In this document: piece by piece, positions 7,742-18,700 of the stretch | Numbering within the stretch: position 1 is the first letter of the stretch | Layout: the number at the start of each line of letters is the position of its first letter | NCBI GenBank assembly: GCA_032250805.1 | Contig: JAVVEM010000015.1 | Coordinates: forward strand, 4,050 to 68,049 | Direction: 5' to 3' | Length of the DNA stretch: 64,000 bases | Source: B18-G4 sp032250805 | GTDB taxonomy: Bacteria; Bacteroidota; Bacteroidia; Bacteroidales; B18-G4 | The notes under the pieces: generated by a model | What the model was told of the DNA's origin: nothing | What the model saw: only the letters and a program-made list of their open reading frames with translations | Database searches by the model: none | Made by a program: the position numbers and the translations under genes

Positions 7742-9682
7742 ATGAAGCTAGATCCCAAAATACCCAACGGCCCCCTTTCCGAGAAATGGACCAATTATAA
7801 ATCAGGCCAGAACCTGGTAAACCCTGCAAACAAGAGGAAAATCGACATCATTGTTGTTGGTACCGGGCTGGCAGGTGCTGCTGCTGCTGCCAGTCTGGGC
7901 GAACTGGGCTTCAACGTAAAGATCTTTTGTATTCAGGACAGCCCGCGCCGGGCGCACAGCATTGCTGCACAGGGCGGGATCAATGCAGCCAAGAACTATC
8001 CCAACGATGGTGACAGCACCTACAGGCTTTTCTATGATACCATTAAGGGAGGTGATTACCGTGCCCGTGAAGCCAATGTGTACCGCCTTGCCGAGGCCAG
8101 CAATAATATTATCGACCAGTGTGTGGCACGTGGAGTGCCTTTTGCCCGCGATTATGGTGGCTTGCTCGATAACCGGTCCTTCGGTGGAGCACTTGTATCG
8201 CGTACCTTTTATGCCCGCGGACAAACGGGTCAGCAACTCCTTCTGGGTGCTTATGGTGCCCTCAGCAAGGAGATCAGCAAAGGTTCAGTACAGATGTTTA
8301 CCCGAAGGGAGATGATGGACCTGGTGATCATTGAAGGCAAGACACGGGGCATTATCGTGCGCAACCTGATCGACGGTAAGCTGGAACGTTACTTCGGTCA
8401 TGCCGTGGTGCTTGCTACCGGTGGCTATGGAAATGTGTTCTTTCTCTCCACCATGGCAATGAACTCCAATGGCAGTGCTGTCTGGCAGGCCTATAAAAGG
8501 GGTGCATTATTCGGCAACCCCAGCTTTACTCAGATCCATCCAACCTGTATTCCGGTGCATGGCGATTATCAGTCGAAGCTTACCCTGATGAGTGAAAGCC
8601 TGCGCAATGACGGACGTATATGGGTGCCGAAAAATAAGGAAGATGCCGAAAAGATCAGAAAAGGCGGGATCAGGCCCACTGACATAAAAGAAGAAGACCG
8701 CGATTATTACCTCGAACGCAGGTATCCGGCCTTCGGCAATCTTGTGCCGCGCGATGTAGCGTCGAGGGCTGCCAAGGAACGCTGCGATGCCGGCTATGGC
8801 GTTGGCAGTACCGGCCTGGCTGTTTACCTCGACTTTGCCGATGCCATAAAACGTCTGGGCAAGGATGTTATTGAAGCACGCTATGGCAACCTCTTCCAGA
8901 TGTATGAAAAAATTGTTGATGAAAATCCCTATGAAACACCTATGATGATCTATCCCGCAGTGCACTATACCATGGGAGGCATCTGGGTGGATTATGAATT
9001 GCAGACCACCATTCCGGGGCTCTTTGCCGGCGGGGAAGCCAATTTCTCCGATCACGGCGCCAACAGGCTCGGGGCTTCGGCACTCATGCAGGGTCTGAGC
9101 GACGGATATTTCGTGCTTCCCTACACCCTGCAGAACTACCTGGCCGACCAGATCCTGGTACCGCGCATTCCTACTGACCATCCGGAGTTTGAAAAAGTGG
9201 AAAATGAGGTCAGGGCACGCCAGGAAAAACTGATGGCCGTGAAAGGGACCAAAACGGTTGATAGCTTCCACAAGCGGCTTGGCCACATCATGTGGGATCA
9301 TGTGGGGATGGCCCGAAACAGGGAAGGCCTGGAAAAGGCCATCACCCTGATACAGGAATTAAGGACTGAATTCTGGAAAGATGTGCGCATACCCGGAAAG
9401 ATCGAAGAACTGAACTCTGAGCTTGACAAGGCTATGCGGATGGCCGACTACCTCGAACTGGGCGAGTTGATGGCGCTGGATGCACTCGAAAGAAATGAAT
9501 CCTGTGGAGGACATTTCAGGGAAGAATACCAGACCGAAGAAGGAGAAGCCCTGCGCGACGACAAGAACTTTACTTTTGTTTCGGCCTGGGAATACAAAGG
9601 CGACGGCATGAAGCCTGAATTGCATAAAGAGCCGCTTATTTTCGAAAATATCGAAGTAAAACAGCGTAATTATAAATCATAA
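7742..9682 (+). CDS. sdhA: Succinate dehydrogenase/fumarate reductase flavoprotein subunit
   Basis: A 646-residue catalytic subunit interconverting succinate and fumarate. An ADP-binding beta-alpha-beta fold lies at about 34-63 (IIVVGTGLAGAAAAASLGE). The FAD-linking His is about residue 72 in RRAHSIAAQGGINAA. Active-site motifs HPTCIP and NLVPRDVASRA are intact, as is the FAD-domain motif SDHGANRLGASALMQGLSDG. Length fits the Bacteroidota/epsilon-type FrdA-like group. It lies between sdhC and sdhB in an obvious operon. Confidence 0.96.
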   Translation: MKLDPKIPNGPLSEKWTNYKSGQNLVNPANKRKIDIIVVGTGLAGAAAAASLGELGFNVKIFCIQDSPRRAHSIAAQGGINAAKNYPNDGDSTYRLFYDTIKGGDYRAREANVYRLAEASNNIIDQCVARGVPFARDYGGLLDNRSFGGALVSRTFYARGQTGQQLLLGAYGALSKEISKGSVQMFTRREMMDLVIIEGKTRGIIVRNLIDGKLERYFGHAVVLATGGYGNVFFLSTMAMNSNGSAVWQAYKRGALFGNPSFTQIHPTCIPVHGDYQSKLTLMSESLRNDGRIWVPKNKEDAEKIRKGGIRPTDIKEEDRDYYLERRYPAFGNLVPRDVASRAAKERCDAGYGVGSTGLAVYLDFADAIKRLGKDVIEARYGNLFQMYEKIVDENPYETPMMIYPAVHYTMGGIWVDYELQTTIPGLFAGGEANFSDHGANRLGASALMQGLSDGYFVLPYTLQNYLADQILVPRIPTDHPEFEKVENEVRARQEKLMAVKGTKTVDSFHKRLGHIMWDHVGMARNREGLEKAITLIQELRTEFWKDVRIPGKIEELNSELDKAMRMADYLELGELMALDALERNESCGGHFREEYQTEEGEALRDDKNFTFVSAWEYKGDGMKPELHKEPLIFENIEVKQRNYKS

Positions 9683-9710
9683 AAGAAAATCACACAATAA
9701 AATATTCATC

Positions 9711-10466
9711 ATGGATTTTACACTAAAGATCTGGAGACAGGAAAACGCAAAAGCCAGGGGTAAGTTTGTTACTTATAAAGTAAGCGGCATATCGTCCGAC
9801 GCTTCTTTCCTGGAAATGCTTGATATACTCAACGAAAGCATTGTTGACCAGGTGCAACTGCCTATCGCTTTCGATCACGACTGCCGCGAGGGTATATGCG
9901 GGATGTGCAGCCTGTACATCAACGGACGGCCCCATGGCCCTGATCAGGGCATTACCGTTTGCCAGATGCACATGCGTAACTTCAAAGATGGTTCTACCAT
10001 CGTGATCGAGCCATGGCGGGCAAGACCATTTCCTGTGATCAAAGACCTGATGATCGACCGTACAGCCTTCGACGAGATCATACAGGCGGGAGGATATATT
10101 TCTGTTCGTACAGGTGGTGTGCCCGATGCCAACAGCATACCGGTAAAAAAGGAACATGCCGACCTGGCCATGGATGCTGCTGCATGCATCGGTTGCGGCG
10201 CCTGCGTGGCAGCATGCAAGAACGCTTCTGCCATGCTGTTTGTCTCGGCAAAAGTTGCGCATCTGGCCCTGTTGCCGCAAGGAAAAGTTGAAGCCGCCCG
10301 AAGGGTGCAGATGATGGTGGCAAAAATGGATGAACTGGGCTTTGGCAATTGTACAAACACTTACGCCTGCGAAGCCGAATGCCCCAAAGAGATAAAAGTT
10401 ACCAATATTGCCCGCATGAACAGGCAGTTTTTTGCAGCCAAAGTTGGAGCTGAGAAAATGAAATGA
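9711..10466 (+). CDS. sdhB: Succinate dehydrogenase/fumarate reductase iron-sulfur subunit
   Basis: A 251-residue subunit carrying electrons between the flavoprotein and the haem subunit. The N-terminal 2Fe-2S ferredoxin fold has CREGICGMC plus a downstream Cys (TVCQMH). The C-terminal domain carries the ferredoxin-like motif CIGCGACVAACKNAS and the later cluster Cys residues in NTYACEAECPKEI. It starts 28 bp after sdhA and is the last gene of the operon. No obvious U-tract terminator follows. Confidence 0.95.
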   Translation: MDFTLKIWRQENAKARGKFVTYKVSGISSDASFLEMLDILNESIVDQVQLPIAFDHDCREGICGMCSLYINGRPHGPDQGITVCQMHMRNFKDGSTIVIEPWRARPFPVIKDLMIDRTAFDEIIQAGGYISVRTGGVPDANSIPVKKEHADLAMDAAACIGCGACVAACKNASAMLFVSAKVAHLALLPQGKVEAARRVQMMVAKMDELGFGNCTNTYACEAECPKEIKVTNIARMNRQFFAAKVGAEKMK

Positions 10467-10535
10467 CCTTCTGATATGGGATACCAGCTATTCGATATCC
10501 AAACCTGAAATTATAATTACGTAATACTTTGTACC

Positions 10536-10565
10536 TTGGTACTTATTACCAATAGCGTATCTTTG
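10536..10565 (+). promoter_or_regulatory. Bacteroidota-type promoter of holB
   Basis: TTG at 10536-10538, a 19-bp spacer and TATCTTTG at 10558-10565 match the Bacteroidota consensus (TTG, 17-23 bp, TAnnTTTG). The ATG of holB follows after only 4 bases, so the expected transcription start falls at or near the start codon and the message may be leaderless. Confidence 0.6.
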
Positions 10566-10569
10566 ACCC

Positions 10570-11715
10570 ATGCAATTTGCTGAGATCATAGGGCATGACG
10601 AAATCAAGCGTAAGCTGATCCAGACCGTGCTTGAGAACCGTGTGAGCCATGCTCAGATGTTTTTGGGCCCGGGGGGTTCAGGAAAGCTGGCACTGGCGAT
10701 CGCCTATGCCCAGTACATAAACTGCGCAGGCAGGTCGGAAACCGACTCCTGCGGAGTGTGCCCATCGTGCCAGCAAATTGCCAGGCTTGCACATCCCGAC
10801 CTGCACTTTTCCTACCCGATAATATTGAAGAGGGAAACCCGTCGCAGTAAGGATTATATTACATTATGGCGCGAATATCTCGCCGAAAAGCATTTTTATC
10901 CCGACCTGGTTGAATGGACTGCAAAAATGGACGGCGAAAAGAAGCAGAGTGTGATCGGAGTCGACGAATGCACGGAGATCATTCATAGCCTAAGCTATAA
11001 AAGCTATGAGGGGAAATATAAGATCATGATCATTTGGATGGCCGAGCTGATCTACCATGCGGCTGCGCCCAAAATATTGAAGATACTTGAAGAACCACCC
11101 GAAAAAACACTTTTTATCCTGCTATCCGAAAAACAGGAACGCATCATCTCTACCATTCTTTCGCGCACACAGATTCTGAAAGTGCCACAACTTGATGACC
11201 AGTCGCTGAAGCTGATCCTCTCGCACCGTTTCGGTTACCCCGGTGATGCCATCCAAAGGGTGTTGAAATCTTCGGGGGGAAATGTGAACAGGGCACTGTG
11301 GATGCTTGAGGAATTCATGAACAGTGATTTTGCTGCCTCCGAATTCCGTGACTGGATGCTGATGAGTTTTCGTGCGGAGTTTAAGGAGCTGACAGCATTT
11401 GTCAGCAAGATCGCCCGCACCTCAAGGGCAAAGCAAAAACAATTCCTGTCGTATGGCCTTAGCCTGTCGCGAAACTGCCTGCTTACGATCTATGGGCGAA
11501 ACGATATGCTCACCATCGTTGACGATGAAGAGGCTGCCTTTGTTGGCCGGATCGCAAAATATCTGAATGAGAAAAATGCGCTCGAATACGCCTCTCTTTT
11601 CGAAGAGGCTATCAGGCATATCGACAGGAATGCAAATGCTTCGCTGGTATTTATGGACGTTTCTTTGAAGGCCGCTGAGCTTCTTAATCCTGCACTTTCG
11701 GAAATTAAGCGGTAA
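10570..11715 (+). CDS. holB: DNA polymerase III subunit delta prime
   Basis: A 381-residue AAA+ clamp-loader subunit. It opens with FAEIIGHDEIKRKLIQTVLE. A P-loop-like GPGGSGKLALA and a zinc-binding Cys set (CAGRSETDSCGVCPSC) follow, then KIMIIWMAEL and KILKILEEPPEKTLFILLSE, and the sensor-1 segment ISTILSRTQ. The P-loop has Leu after the Lys where active ATPases have Thr or Ser, as is common in delta-prime subunits that do not hydrolyse ATP. It heads a plus-strand run holB-ricT-gldH-pbp1A, an order also known from Flavobacteria. Confidence 0.92.
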   Translation: MQFAEIIGHDEIKRKLIQTVLENRVSHAQMFLGPGGSGKLALAIAYAQYINCAGRSETDSCGVCPSCQQIARLAHPDLHFSYPIILKRETRRSKDYITLWREYLAEKHFYPDLVEWTAKMDGEKKQSVIGVDECTEIIHSLSYKSYEGKYKIMIIWMAELIYHAAAPKILKILEEPPEKTLFILLSEKQERIISTILSRTQILKVPQLDDQSLKLILSHRFGYPGDAIQRVLKSSGGNVNRALWMLEEFMNSDFAASEFRDWMLMSFRAEFKELTAFVSKIARTSRAKQKQFLSYGLSLSRNCLLTIYGRNDMLTIVDDEEAAFVGRIAKYLNEKNALEYASLFEEAIRHIDRNANASLVFMDVSLKAAELLNPALSEIKR

Positions 11716-11720
11716 TTAGT

Positions 11721-11728
11721 TATTTTTG
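11721..11728 (+). promoter_or_regulatory. Possible -7 element before ricT
   Basis: TATTTTTG fits TAnnTTTG and lies 18 bp upstream of the chosen ricT ATG, just after the holB stop. No clear TTG is seen at the right upstream distance, so this is a weak candidate for a secondary promoter inside the holB-ricT run. Confidence 0.35.
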
Positions 11729-11746
11729 TGGGTCGATAATAATACA

Positions 11747-12853
11747 ATGGACGAAAAACATCATGATATCATCAGGAACAGCTTCCTCAGCAGGGGTTGC
11801 TCTGCTCCACCCCGCATATACGATAAAAATGATAATATCTATAAGCACGGATGTTGTAAGCTTGACAGCTACGACTGGCTTGCCGATATTCCGGCTCCGG
11901 ATGGAGCAAAACCTTTTCCTTATGCTGAGGTAAGGTTTAAGAACAGCAAACTGGAGTTTTTTCAGGTTCCTGAAGAGCTTCAGCTTCAAACCGGCGACAT
12001 CATTGCTGTGGAAGGATCGCCCGGACACGATATTGGCATTTTATCCCTTGCCGGTGAAGCAGCCCGGCTGCAGATGAAAAAGAAAAACCTTACCTATCCT
12101 TCCGACGACATAAAAAAGATCTACCGGAAAGCCAGGGTGTCCGACATCGAAAAGTGGATCTCTGCTGTAGAACGGGAAGAGCAAACGAAATTCAAGACCA
12201 GGGAGGAAGCACGCAAGCTGAAACTCGAGATGAAGGTCAATGATGTGGAATATCAGGGCGACAGCACCAAAGCCACTTTTTATTATACCGCCGAGGAACG
12301 TGTCGATTTCAGGGAGTTGATCAGGGTTTTGGCCGATAATTTCAAGGTACGTATCGAAATGCGGCAAATCGGAGTTCGCCAGGAAGCCAGCCGTTTGGGA
12401 GGAATCGGGTCATGCGGAAGGGAACTCTGTTGCTCAACCTGGATGACAAAATTCAAGTCGGTCAGCACAAGCGCAGCCAGATTGCAGCAGCTTTCATTAA
12501 ATCCACAAAAACTGGCCGGGCAATGTGGCAAGCTGAAATGCTGTCTCAACTTTGAAAATGCAATGTATGAAGATGCCCTGAAAGAATTTCCCGATCCGAA
12601 GATCATACTGAAATCAAAAAAAGGCGAAGCCATCCACCATAAAAATGATGTGTTTAAAAAACTCGTTTGGTATTCATATACTCAGGAACGATCAGATATC
12701 ATGGCCATTCCCCTTGATAAGGTTAACGACATCATAAAATTGAACGAGAAAGATATTCTCCCTGATAAACTGGAAGACTTTGCCTTTGTGAAAGATAAAA
12801 ACGTTGAATTTGAGAATGCCGCTGACCAGGACGACCTGCACCGATTTGATTAA
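11747..12853 (+). CDS. ricT: PSP1-domain protein, RicT/YaaT family
   Basis: A 368-residue protein starting at ATG 11747 (MDEKHHDIIRNSFLSRGCSA). Extension upstream needs a TTG start inside the promoter-like element. The PSP1 C-terminal domain carries the family signature GGIGSCGRELCCSTWM followed by LAGQCGKLKCCLNFE. These Cys residues bind Fe-S clusters in the Bacillus Ric complex. In Bacillus RicT works with RicA and RicF in RNA maturation. In Bacteroidota the partners are unknown, so only family membership is certain. It sits between holB and gldH. Confidence 0.87.
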   Translation: MDEKHHDIIRNSFLSRGCSAPPRIYDKNDNIYKHGCCKLDSYDWLADIPAPDGAKPFPYAEVRFKNSKLEFFQVPEELQLQTGDIIAVEGSPGHDIGILSLAGEAARLQMKKKNLTYPSDDIKKIYRKARVSDIEKWISAVEREEQTKFKTREEARKLKLEMKVNDVEYQGDSTKATFYYTAEERVDFRELIRVLADNFKVRIEMRQIGVRQEASRLGGIGSCGRELCCSTWMTKFKSVSTSAARLQQLSLNPQKLAGQCGKLKCCLNFENAMYEDALKEFPDPKIILKSKKGEAIHHKNDVFKKLVWYSYTQERSDIMAIPLDKVNDIIKLNEKDILPDKLEDFAFVKDKNVEFENAADQDDLHRFD

Positions 12854-12910
12854 CTGACACACAATAATTCAGTCTTTTTCACTTTATCTATTTTGAATGT
12901 TGATGACCAG

Positions 12911-13387
12911 ATGAACAAGCTCAAGTCCTTTTTACTTCTTTCGGCCACATTTTTGATTGCACTGATGGCTTGCGACCCGGGCCGCATCTTTGATCAAACA
13001 TACACGGTACCTGAAAGTGGCTGGGACCGCGATTCAGTTTTTCATTATTCTGTTGATATTAGCGACAGCCTGCTTCTGCATGATTTTTATATAAGCATCC
13101 GTAACAATACGAATTATCCCTATAGCAACATTTACTTTTTCCTTTCAACGGAGTTCCCCAACGGCCATTCAACAACGGATACGATCGAATGTATCCTGGC
13201 CGGCAAAGACGGAAGATGGCTGGGTAATGGCTCCGGAGCGATAAAAGATAACCTGATTCTGCTGCAGCGTGGACTAAGATTCCCGATAACAGGTCAGTAT
13301 CATTTTTATATCGAGCAGGCCATGAGAGACGAACAGCTTAAGGGTATAGAGGATGTTGGCCTGCGCATTGAAAAAACCGGACTGTAA
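12911..13387 (+). CDS. gldH: Gliding motility / T9SS-associated lipoprotein GldH
   Basis: A 158-residue lipoprotein from ATG 12911. The N-terminus MNKLKSFLLLSATFLIALMAC is a lipoprotein signal with lipobox LMAC, so the mature protein begins CDPGRIFDQ. The fold signature fits GldH: RNNTNYPYSNIYFF, EFPNGHSTTDTIECILA, GRWLGNGSGAIKDN and a terminal GIEDVGLRIEKT. In Flavobacterium johnsoniae GldH is needed for gliding and for secretion through the type IX system. Here it precedes pbp1A as in Flavobacteria. The upstream in-frame codons to 12893 use a TTG start and would bury the signal peptide, so they were not used. Confidence 0.9.
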   Translation: MNKLKSFLLLSATFLIALMACDPGRIFDQTYTVPESGWDRDSVFHYSVDISDSLLLHDFYISIRNNTNYPYSNIYFFLSTEFPNGHSTTDTIECILAGKDGRWLGNGSGAIKDNLILLQRGLRFPITGQYHFYIEQAMRDEQLKGIEDVGLRIEKTGL

Positions 13388-13430
13388 ATAAATGAATAAG
13401 TAATTTTTAAATCTTCAAACAGCACCTGCA

Positions 13431-15689
13431 ATGTCGGTCTTTAATAAATACTTCAGGATAAATCTGGTTCTACGTTTCTGGGTTTTCTATGTGTTTATTC
13501 TGGTTATCATATTTTTTATTTTCTATGGTATTGCCCGCGAATGGTTTGGAGAAATGCCTTCATTCGAAGAACTTGAAAATCCGGAGCGAAACCTGGCCTC
13601 TGAAGTATATTCGGCCGATGGCTATCTGCTGGGTACCTATTACATCGAAAATCGCTCCGACATTAATTACAACGAGCTGCCATCCCATCTTGTCGAGGCC
13701 CTGTTGTCGATCGAGGATATTCGTTTCAGGGATCATGCCGGCGTCGATGTAAAAGCACTTGGGCGTGTTTTTTATGGACTGGTGAGTGGCAACTATGCAG
13801 GAGGTGGAAGCACCCTCACACAGCAGCTTGCAAAAAATCTTTTTCCCAGGGGTGAGCTCAACAAACGGCAGCTGGTTGTGCGAAAACTAAAGGAATGGAT
13901 TACAGCAACCAAACTGGAAAAGAATTACAGCAAGGAAGAGATCCTTGCCATGTACCTCAATACGGTATCTTTTGGTCATCATGCCTATGGCATTAAGTCG
14001 GCCGCCCGTACTTTTTATAATAAAGCTGTCGACTCTTTAAATATTGAAGAATCAGCCCTGCTCGTGGGGGTGGTAAATGCCCCTACCTGGTACAGCCCGA
14101 TACGTAATCCCGAACGCGCCTTCGACCGGCGCAACCTCGTGCTCAGTCAGATGCTTAAGTATAATTTTATTTCCGATTCACTCTATGATTCCCTTTCGGC
14201 GCAGCCCATTGATATGTCGAACTTCAATGTACAGGATCATACTTCAGGAATGGCACGCTATTTTCGCGAGTACCTGCGTTCGGAGATGAAAGAATGGTGC
14301 GCACATCATTTCCGGCCCGATAGCACACCTTACAACCTTTACAAAGATGGTTTGCGCATTTACACAACCATCGATTCACGTATGCAGAGGCATGCCGAAG
14401 CCGCCGTAATTGAGCACCTGGGACAGGATTTGCAGCCCAGCTTCTATAAGCACTGGGAAGGATATACCTGGGCTCCTTTCGTATTTGATAAAGATGTGAT
14501 TGAGGAGGAAGTGAATAAACTTCTTGAACAATCGAAGCGAAGGTCTGAACGATACCGTAAAATGATCGATGCCGGCATCCCACAGGATTCTGTCGATAAG
14601 GTTTTCAAAACACCAACAGCTATGCGGGTTTTCTCGTGGGAAGGGGATATTGATACGATCATGACGCCCATGGATTCCATACGCTACTATAAGCATATCC
14701 TTCAGGCCGGCCTGTTGTCGGTTGAACCGGGAACAGGTGCAGTGAAAGCCTATGTTGGCGGTATCGATTATCTTTATTTTAAATACGATCATGCAACACA
14801 AAGTCGCCGGCAGGTAGGCTCAACATTCAAGCCATTTCTGTATACACTTGCCATGCAGGAAGGCGAATTCTCGCCTTGCTACAAGGTAGCCAACATCCAG
14901 TATACTGTCGACCTCCCGAATGGCGATATCTGGGCACCCCGAAATTCGTCAACCAAACGGGTAGGCGAAATGGTAAGCCTTAAATGGGCACTTGCAAATT
15001 CAAACAACTGGATCTCGGCATTTCTGATGAGAAGATATTCGCCACTCTCCGTGGTAAGAATGACAAGAAAAATGGGAGTAAAAAGCAGTATCGATCCCGT
15101 TCCTTCAATTGCTCTTGGCTCATGCGACCTGAGCTTATCGGAAATGGTGGGAGCAATGAATACATACCCCAGCAAAGGAATGTACGTTAAGCCACTCTTT
15201 ATTACACGCATTGAAGATAAAAATGGCAACGTGATCGAATCCTTCGTTCCGGAAAGAAACGAAGCCATGAGTGAAGAAACAGCATTTCTTATGCTGGAAC
15301 TGATGAAGGGTGTTGTGGAATCGGGCACAGGCATAAGATTAAGACTGACCTATGGCTTTAACCATCCTGTTGCCGGAAAAACAGGAACAACCCAAAATCA
15401 GTCGGACGGATGGTTCATGGGTATCGTGCCACAACTGACCACGGGTGTTTGGGTTGGCTGTGAAGACCGCAGTGCGCATTTTCGGACGATCACCCTGGGA
15501 CAGGGGGCCAACATGGCATTGCCGATCTGGGCAATCTATATGCAAAAGATATATGAAGACCCTGAACTGAACTTCACAATGGGCGATTTTGATAAACCCC
15601 TTAAAGAGCTTTCAGTGGAACTGGATTGTAGCAAATTTGATGATAATAGTGAAGAAGGTTCAGGAGAAACAGATACTTTTGATTTTTAA
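13431..15689 (+). CDS. pbp1A: Penicillin-binding protein 1A (bifunctional)
   Basis: A 752-residue class A PBP that polymerises and cross-links peptidoglycan in the periplasm. One N-terminal membrane helix (VFYVFILVIIFFIFYG) is followed by a GT51 domain with SIEDIRFRDHAGVD (catalytic Glu) and GGGSTLTQQLAKNLF. The transpeptidase domain has SxxK in VGSTFKPF, SxN in LANSNNW and KTG in AGKTGTTQNQSDGWF. The acidic Ser/Glu/Asp-rich tail after about residue 725 has no recognised domain. Last gene of the holB-ricT-gldH-pbp1A run. Confidence 0.95.
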   Translation: MSVFNKYFRINLVLRFWVFYVFILVIIFFIFYGIAREWFGEMPSFEELENPERNLASEVYSADGYLLGTYYIENRSDINYNELPSHLVEALLSIEDIRFRDHAGVDVKALGRVFYGLVSGNYAGGGSTLTQQLAKNLFPRGELNKRQLVVRKLKEWITATKLEKNYSKEEILAMYLNTVSFGHHAYGIKSAARTFYNKAVDSLNIEESALLVGVVNAPTWYSPIRNPERAFDRRNLVLSQMLKYNFISDSLYDSLSAQPIDMSNFNVQDHTSGMARYFREYLRSEMKEWCAHHFRPDSTPYNLYKDGLRIYTTIDSRMQRHAEAAVIEHLGQDLQPSFYKHWEGYTWAPFVFDKDVIEEEVNKLLEQSKRRSERYRKMIDAGIPQDSVDKVFKTPTAMRVFSWEGDIDTIMTPMDSIRYYKHILQAGLLSVEPGTGAVKAYVGGIDYLYFKYDHATQSRRQVGSTFKPFLYTLAMQEGEFSPCYKVANIQYTVDLPNGDIWAPRNSSTKRVGEMVSLKWALANSNNWISAFLMRRYSPLSVVRMTRKMGVKSSIDPVPSIALGSCDLSLSEMVGAMNTYPSKGMYVKPLFITRIEDKNGNVIESFVPERNEAMSEETAFLMLELMKGVVESGTGIRLRLTYGFNHPVAGKTGTTQNQSDGWFMGIVPQLTTGVWVGCEDRSAHFRTITLGQGANMALPIWAIYMQKIYEDPELNFTMGDFDKPLKELSVELDCSKFDDNSEEGSGETDTFDF

Positions 15690-15727
15690 AAAGAAGAACT
15701 TTTAGTAAAACAAAAATCCGGTCATTG

Positions 15728-18700
15728 ATGGGGCGTGTGGTTATTTTCAGTAAAGCGGTCTTATTCCTGGTATTCATTTTCTTTCTATCCTCATGCACGA
15801 GAAACTCTGAACTTGATTATGATGAATCGGTTTATTGTGATCTCGAACTGATGACTAAGGATGGGGATTTCTTTATTGCAAATACCCATCCGGAAAAATT
15901 CATTGGCGGAACCGAAAAAGTTACAGACAAAGAAACCTATTCCGGAAATCATGCGATCATGCTCAAAAAAAGCAGGGAGTATGGCTTGAGCTGCAATATC
16001 AGGAATACGAATTCAGATGAATACTATGAAGCAAGTGTTTGGCGGAAAGGGTCCGAAAATAAAGGGTCACTGGTTGTCAGCGACGATCATGGCCTGCTCT
16101 ATTATAATTCGGTAAACATCCCCGACAGCATCGGCAAGGATGGCTGGGAAAGGCTAAAGCTGGCATTTTATGTTCCTCCAAATTTTAATAATGTAACGCT
16201 GAAGTTCTACGTATGGAACCCGGCCGAAGAAGCTGTTTATTTCGATGATCTCAAAATAAGCAGAAAACATCATGAACAATATCCTGATTATTCAGGCATT
16301 GATGACCTGAAGTTATTTGTCGATACCCTTGAATCACTAAAACTTTATAAAAAGCGCGAACAGGCGTTTAAAGCCGGGATCCTTGAAACACAGGATGATG
16401 ACTGGGTTGAAGGAATGATGTTCTGTGGTGATGATGCCTATAAAATTAACCTCAGGCTGAAGGGCGACTGGCTGGATCACTTGCTGGGTAAAAAATGGTC
16501 ATTCCGGATAGAAACAGACAAAACATCAAGCTGGAAAGGTATGCGAACTTTTTCAGTCCAGAACCCGCTGTCGCGATATTATCTTAACGAATGGCTCCTG
16601 CTGCAGTTCTGCCATAAAGAAGATATATTGGCTACCCGCTATGGTTTCATACCGCTGAAATACAATAATCGCAGCCTGGGCATTTATGCCTGGGAGGAAC
16701 ATTTTGAGAAATACCTCGTGGAGTCGAGCAACAGAAGGGAAGGACCGATATTAAAAGTTAATGAAAATGCCCTTTGGAAAACCCAGCAGTTAGCCATACG
16801 GGATGATCGCCGATACTGGTTGCCCATTGTCAGCTCTGCCGAAATACTTCCATTTAAATCAAAACGAACCACGCGGGATGAGGTGCTTTTTGGCCAGTAT
16901 AAAATTGCTCAGGAACTCTACCATCAGTATAAATTTGCCAGGGGCAAAGCCTCCGAAATATTCGATGTTGATAAACTTGCCAGATATATGGCGATGATCG
17001 ACCTCTTTGGCACCTATCATGGAGTAACCTGGCATAATCAGCGCTTTTACTATAATCCCGTATTATCAAAACTTGAACCTGTTGCATTTGATAATTTCAG
17101 TGAAAAAGGCCCGGTACGCTATGAGAGTGCAGCCATTTCGGGCATGCAATACATTGGCGTGGATAAAACAAATGATATGCAAATAGCGCTTGCCGGTTTG
17201 TTTCGCGATACGTTGTTCATCAATGCTTATGTTCATTACCTTAAAAATTATGCAAACGATGATTTTATCACTGCAATGCTTGATGAACTTAAGCATGAGA
17301 TCGTATTTTATGACTCCCTTCTGAGGATGGAATACGAAACATATCGCTTCAGTCCGGCATTCCTTTATGAGAATGCCCGGGCCATACGTGAAGAATTGCC
17401 TGCCTTTATGGCAAAGCTTAAAGAAAATACGGATGAAATGCCCGCCTACAGCATTGCGAAGCCTGCATATGATAAAGGGCTTGATGCCGAAGTATCAAAG
17501 TATTTTATTAAAGCATACAGCAAAGCTCTTGATGATGAAAAGAGAATAATTGAGGTTGAAAATCATTTTACCGATGAAATTATTATTCTTGGTACGGCTG
17601 GAAATGATAAACGAATAAGAAATTTTATATATCCGGAAGTGCGCGTGAAAGCAATTGAAGGCCGTGATCCCGGAGCTGCGATCATTGAGGGCGCTTCAAA
17701 TGACGATTATTTGTTCTATATGGTGGATGGCGATATGGACACATACAGTATTCCTGTTTTTCCATGGCCTAAGCCAGGAAGGATGCTCACGCCACTTCAA
17801 AATATGCTCATAGAACACGGTGGGAACTATAAAGATGTTTTTACAGCCGGGCCTGGCAACAAGCTGATCCTTGCGGAAGGCACCTACGAGCTCATTAAGC
17901 CTCTGATCATCCCTGCCGGCTATGAAGTGATCATTGAGGCGGGAGTGACCATTAACCTGAGCCGCAAAGCACCTTTTATCAGCTATTCTGTAATGAATAT
18001 CCTGGGCACGCCTGAAAAAACTGTGCTTATAAAATCTTCTGATGGTACAGGTAATGGGTTTACAGTATTGCAGGCTCCGGGGCGCTCTGTGGTGAAATAT
18101 ACGGTGTTTGACCGCCTCAACACGCTCGACAGGCAAGGCTGGACACTTACCGGTGCGGTTACTTTTTATGAATCGGCTGTGGATTTTTACCACACTTCCT
18201 TTCAGAATAACCTTTGTGAAGACGGCCTGAACATTATCAGGTCGGCTTTTACCATCGACCAATGCGATTTACTGAACACTTTTTCAGATGCACTGGATGT
18301 TGATTTCGGACAGGGATCCATCACCAATTCAAATTTCAGTTACCCCGGCAATGATGGAATAGATGTTTCAGGGAGCAGGATAAGTATCAACCACTGCATG
18401 GTCACACAATCGAACGATAAAGCGATCAGCGCAGGTGAAAATTCTCAGGTTGAGGTTATGAATACCCGTATCAGCGGTTCTGTGATCGGGATGGCCAGCA
18501 AGGATCAGAGCCGTGTTGTTGCAAGAGATTGCAGCATTGAAGATTCCAACTATGGATTGGTGGTTTTCAGAAAGAAAGCAGAGTTCGGGCCTGCCAGTTT
18601 TGTAGGTAGCAGACTTGAAATGCGTAATATTACCACCGAATTTCTGGTTGAGGAAGGCTCTTCATGCGAGGTGAATGGAGAAAAAGTGACTGCTGATAAA

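Noticed and set aside
8507..9301. 264-residue minus-strand frame opposite sdhA
   Set aside because: It lies fully within the highly conserved sdhA sequence and has no family resemblance.
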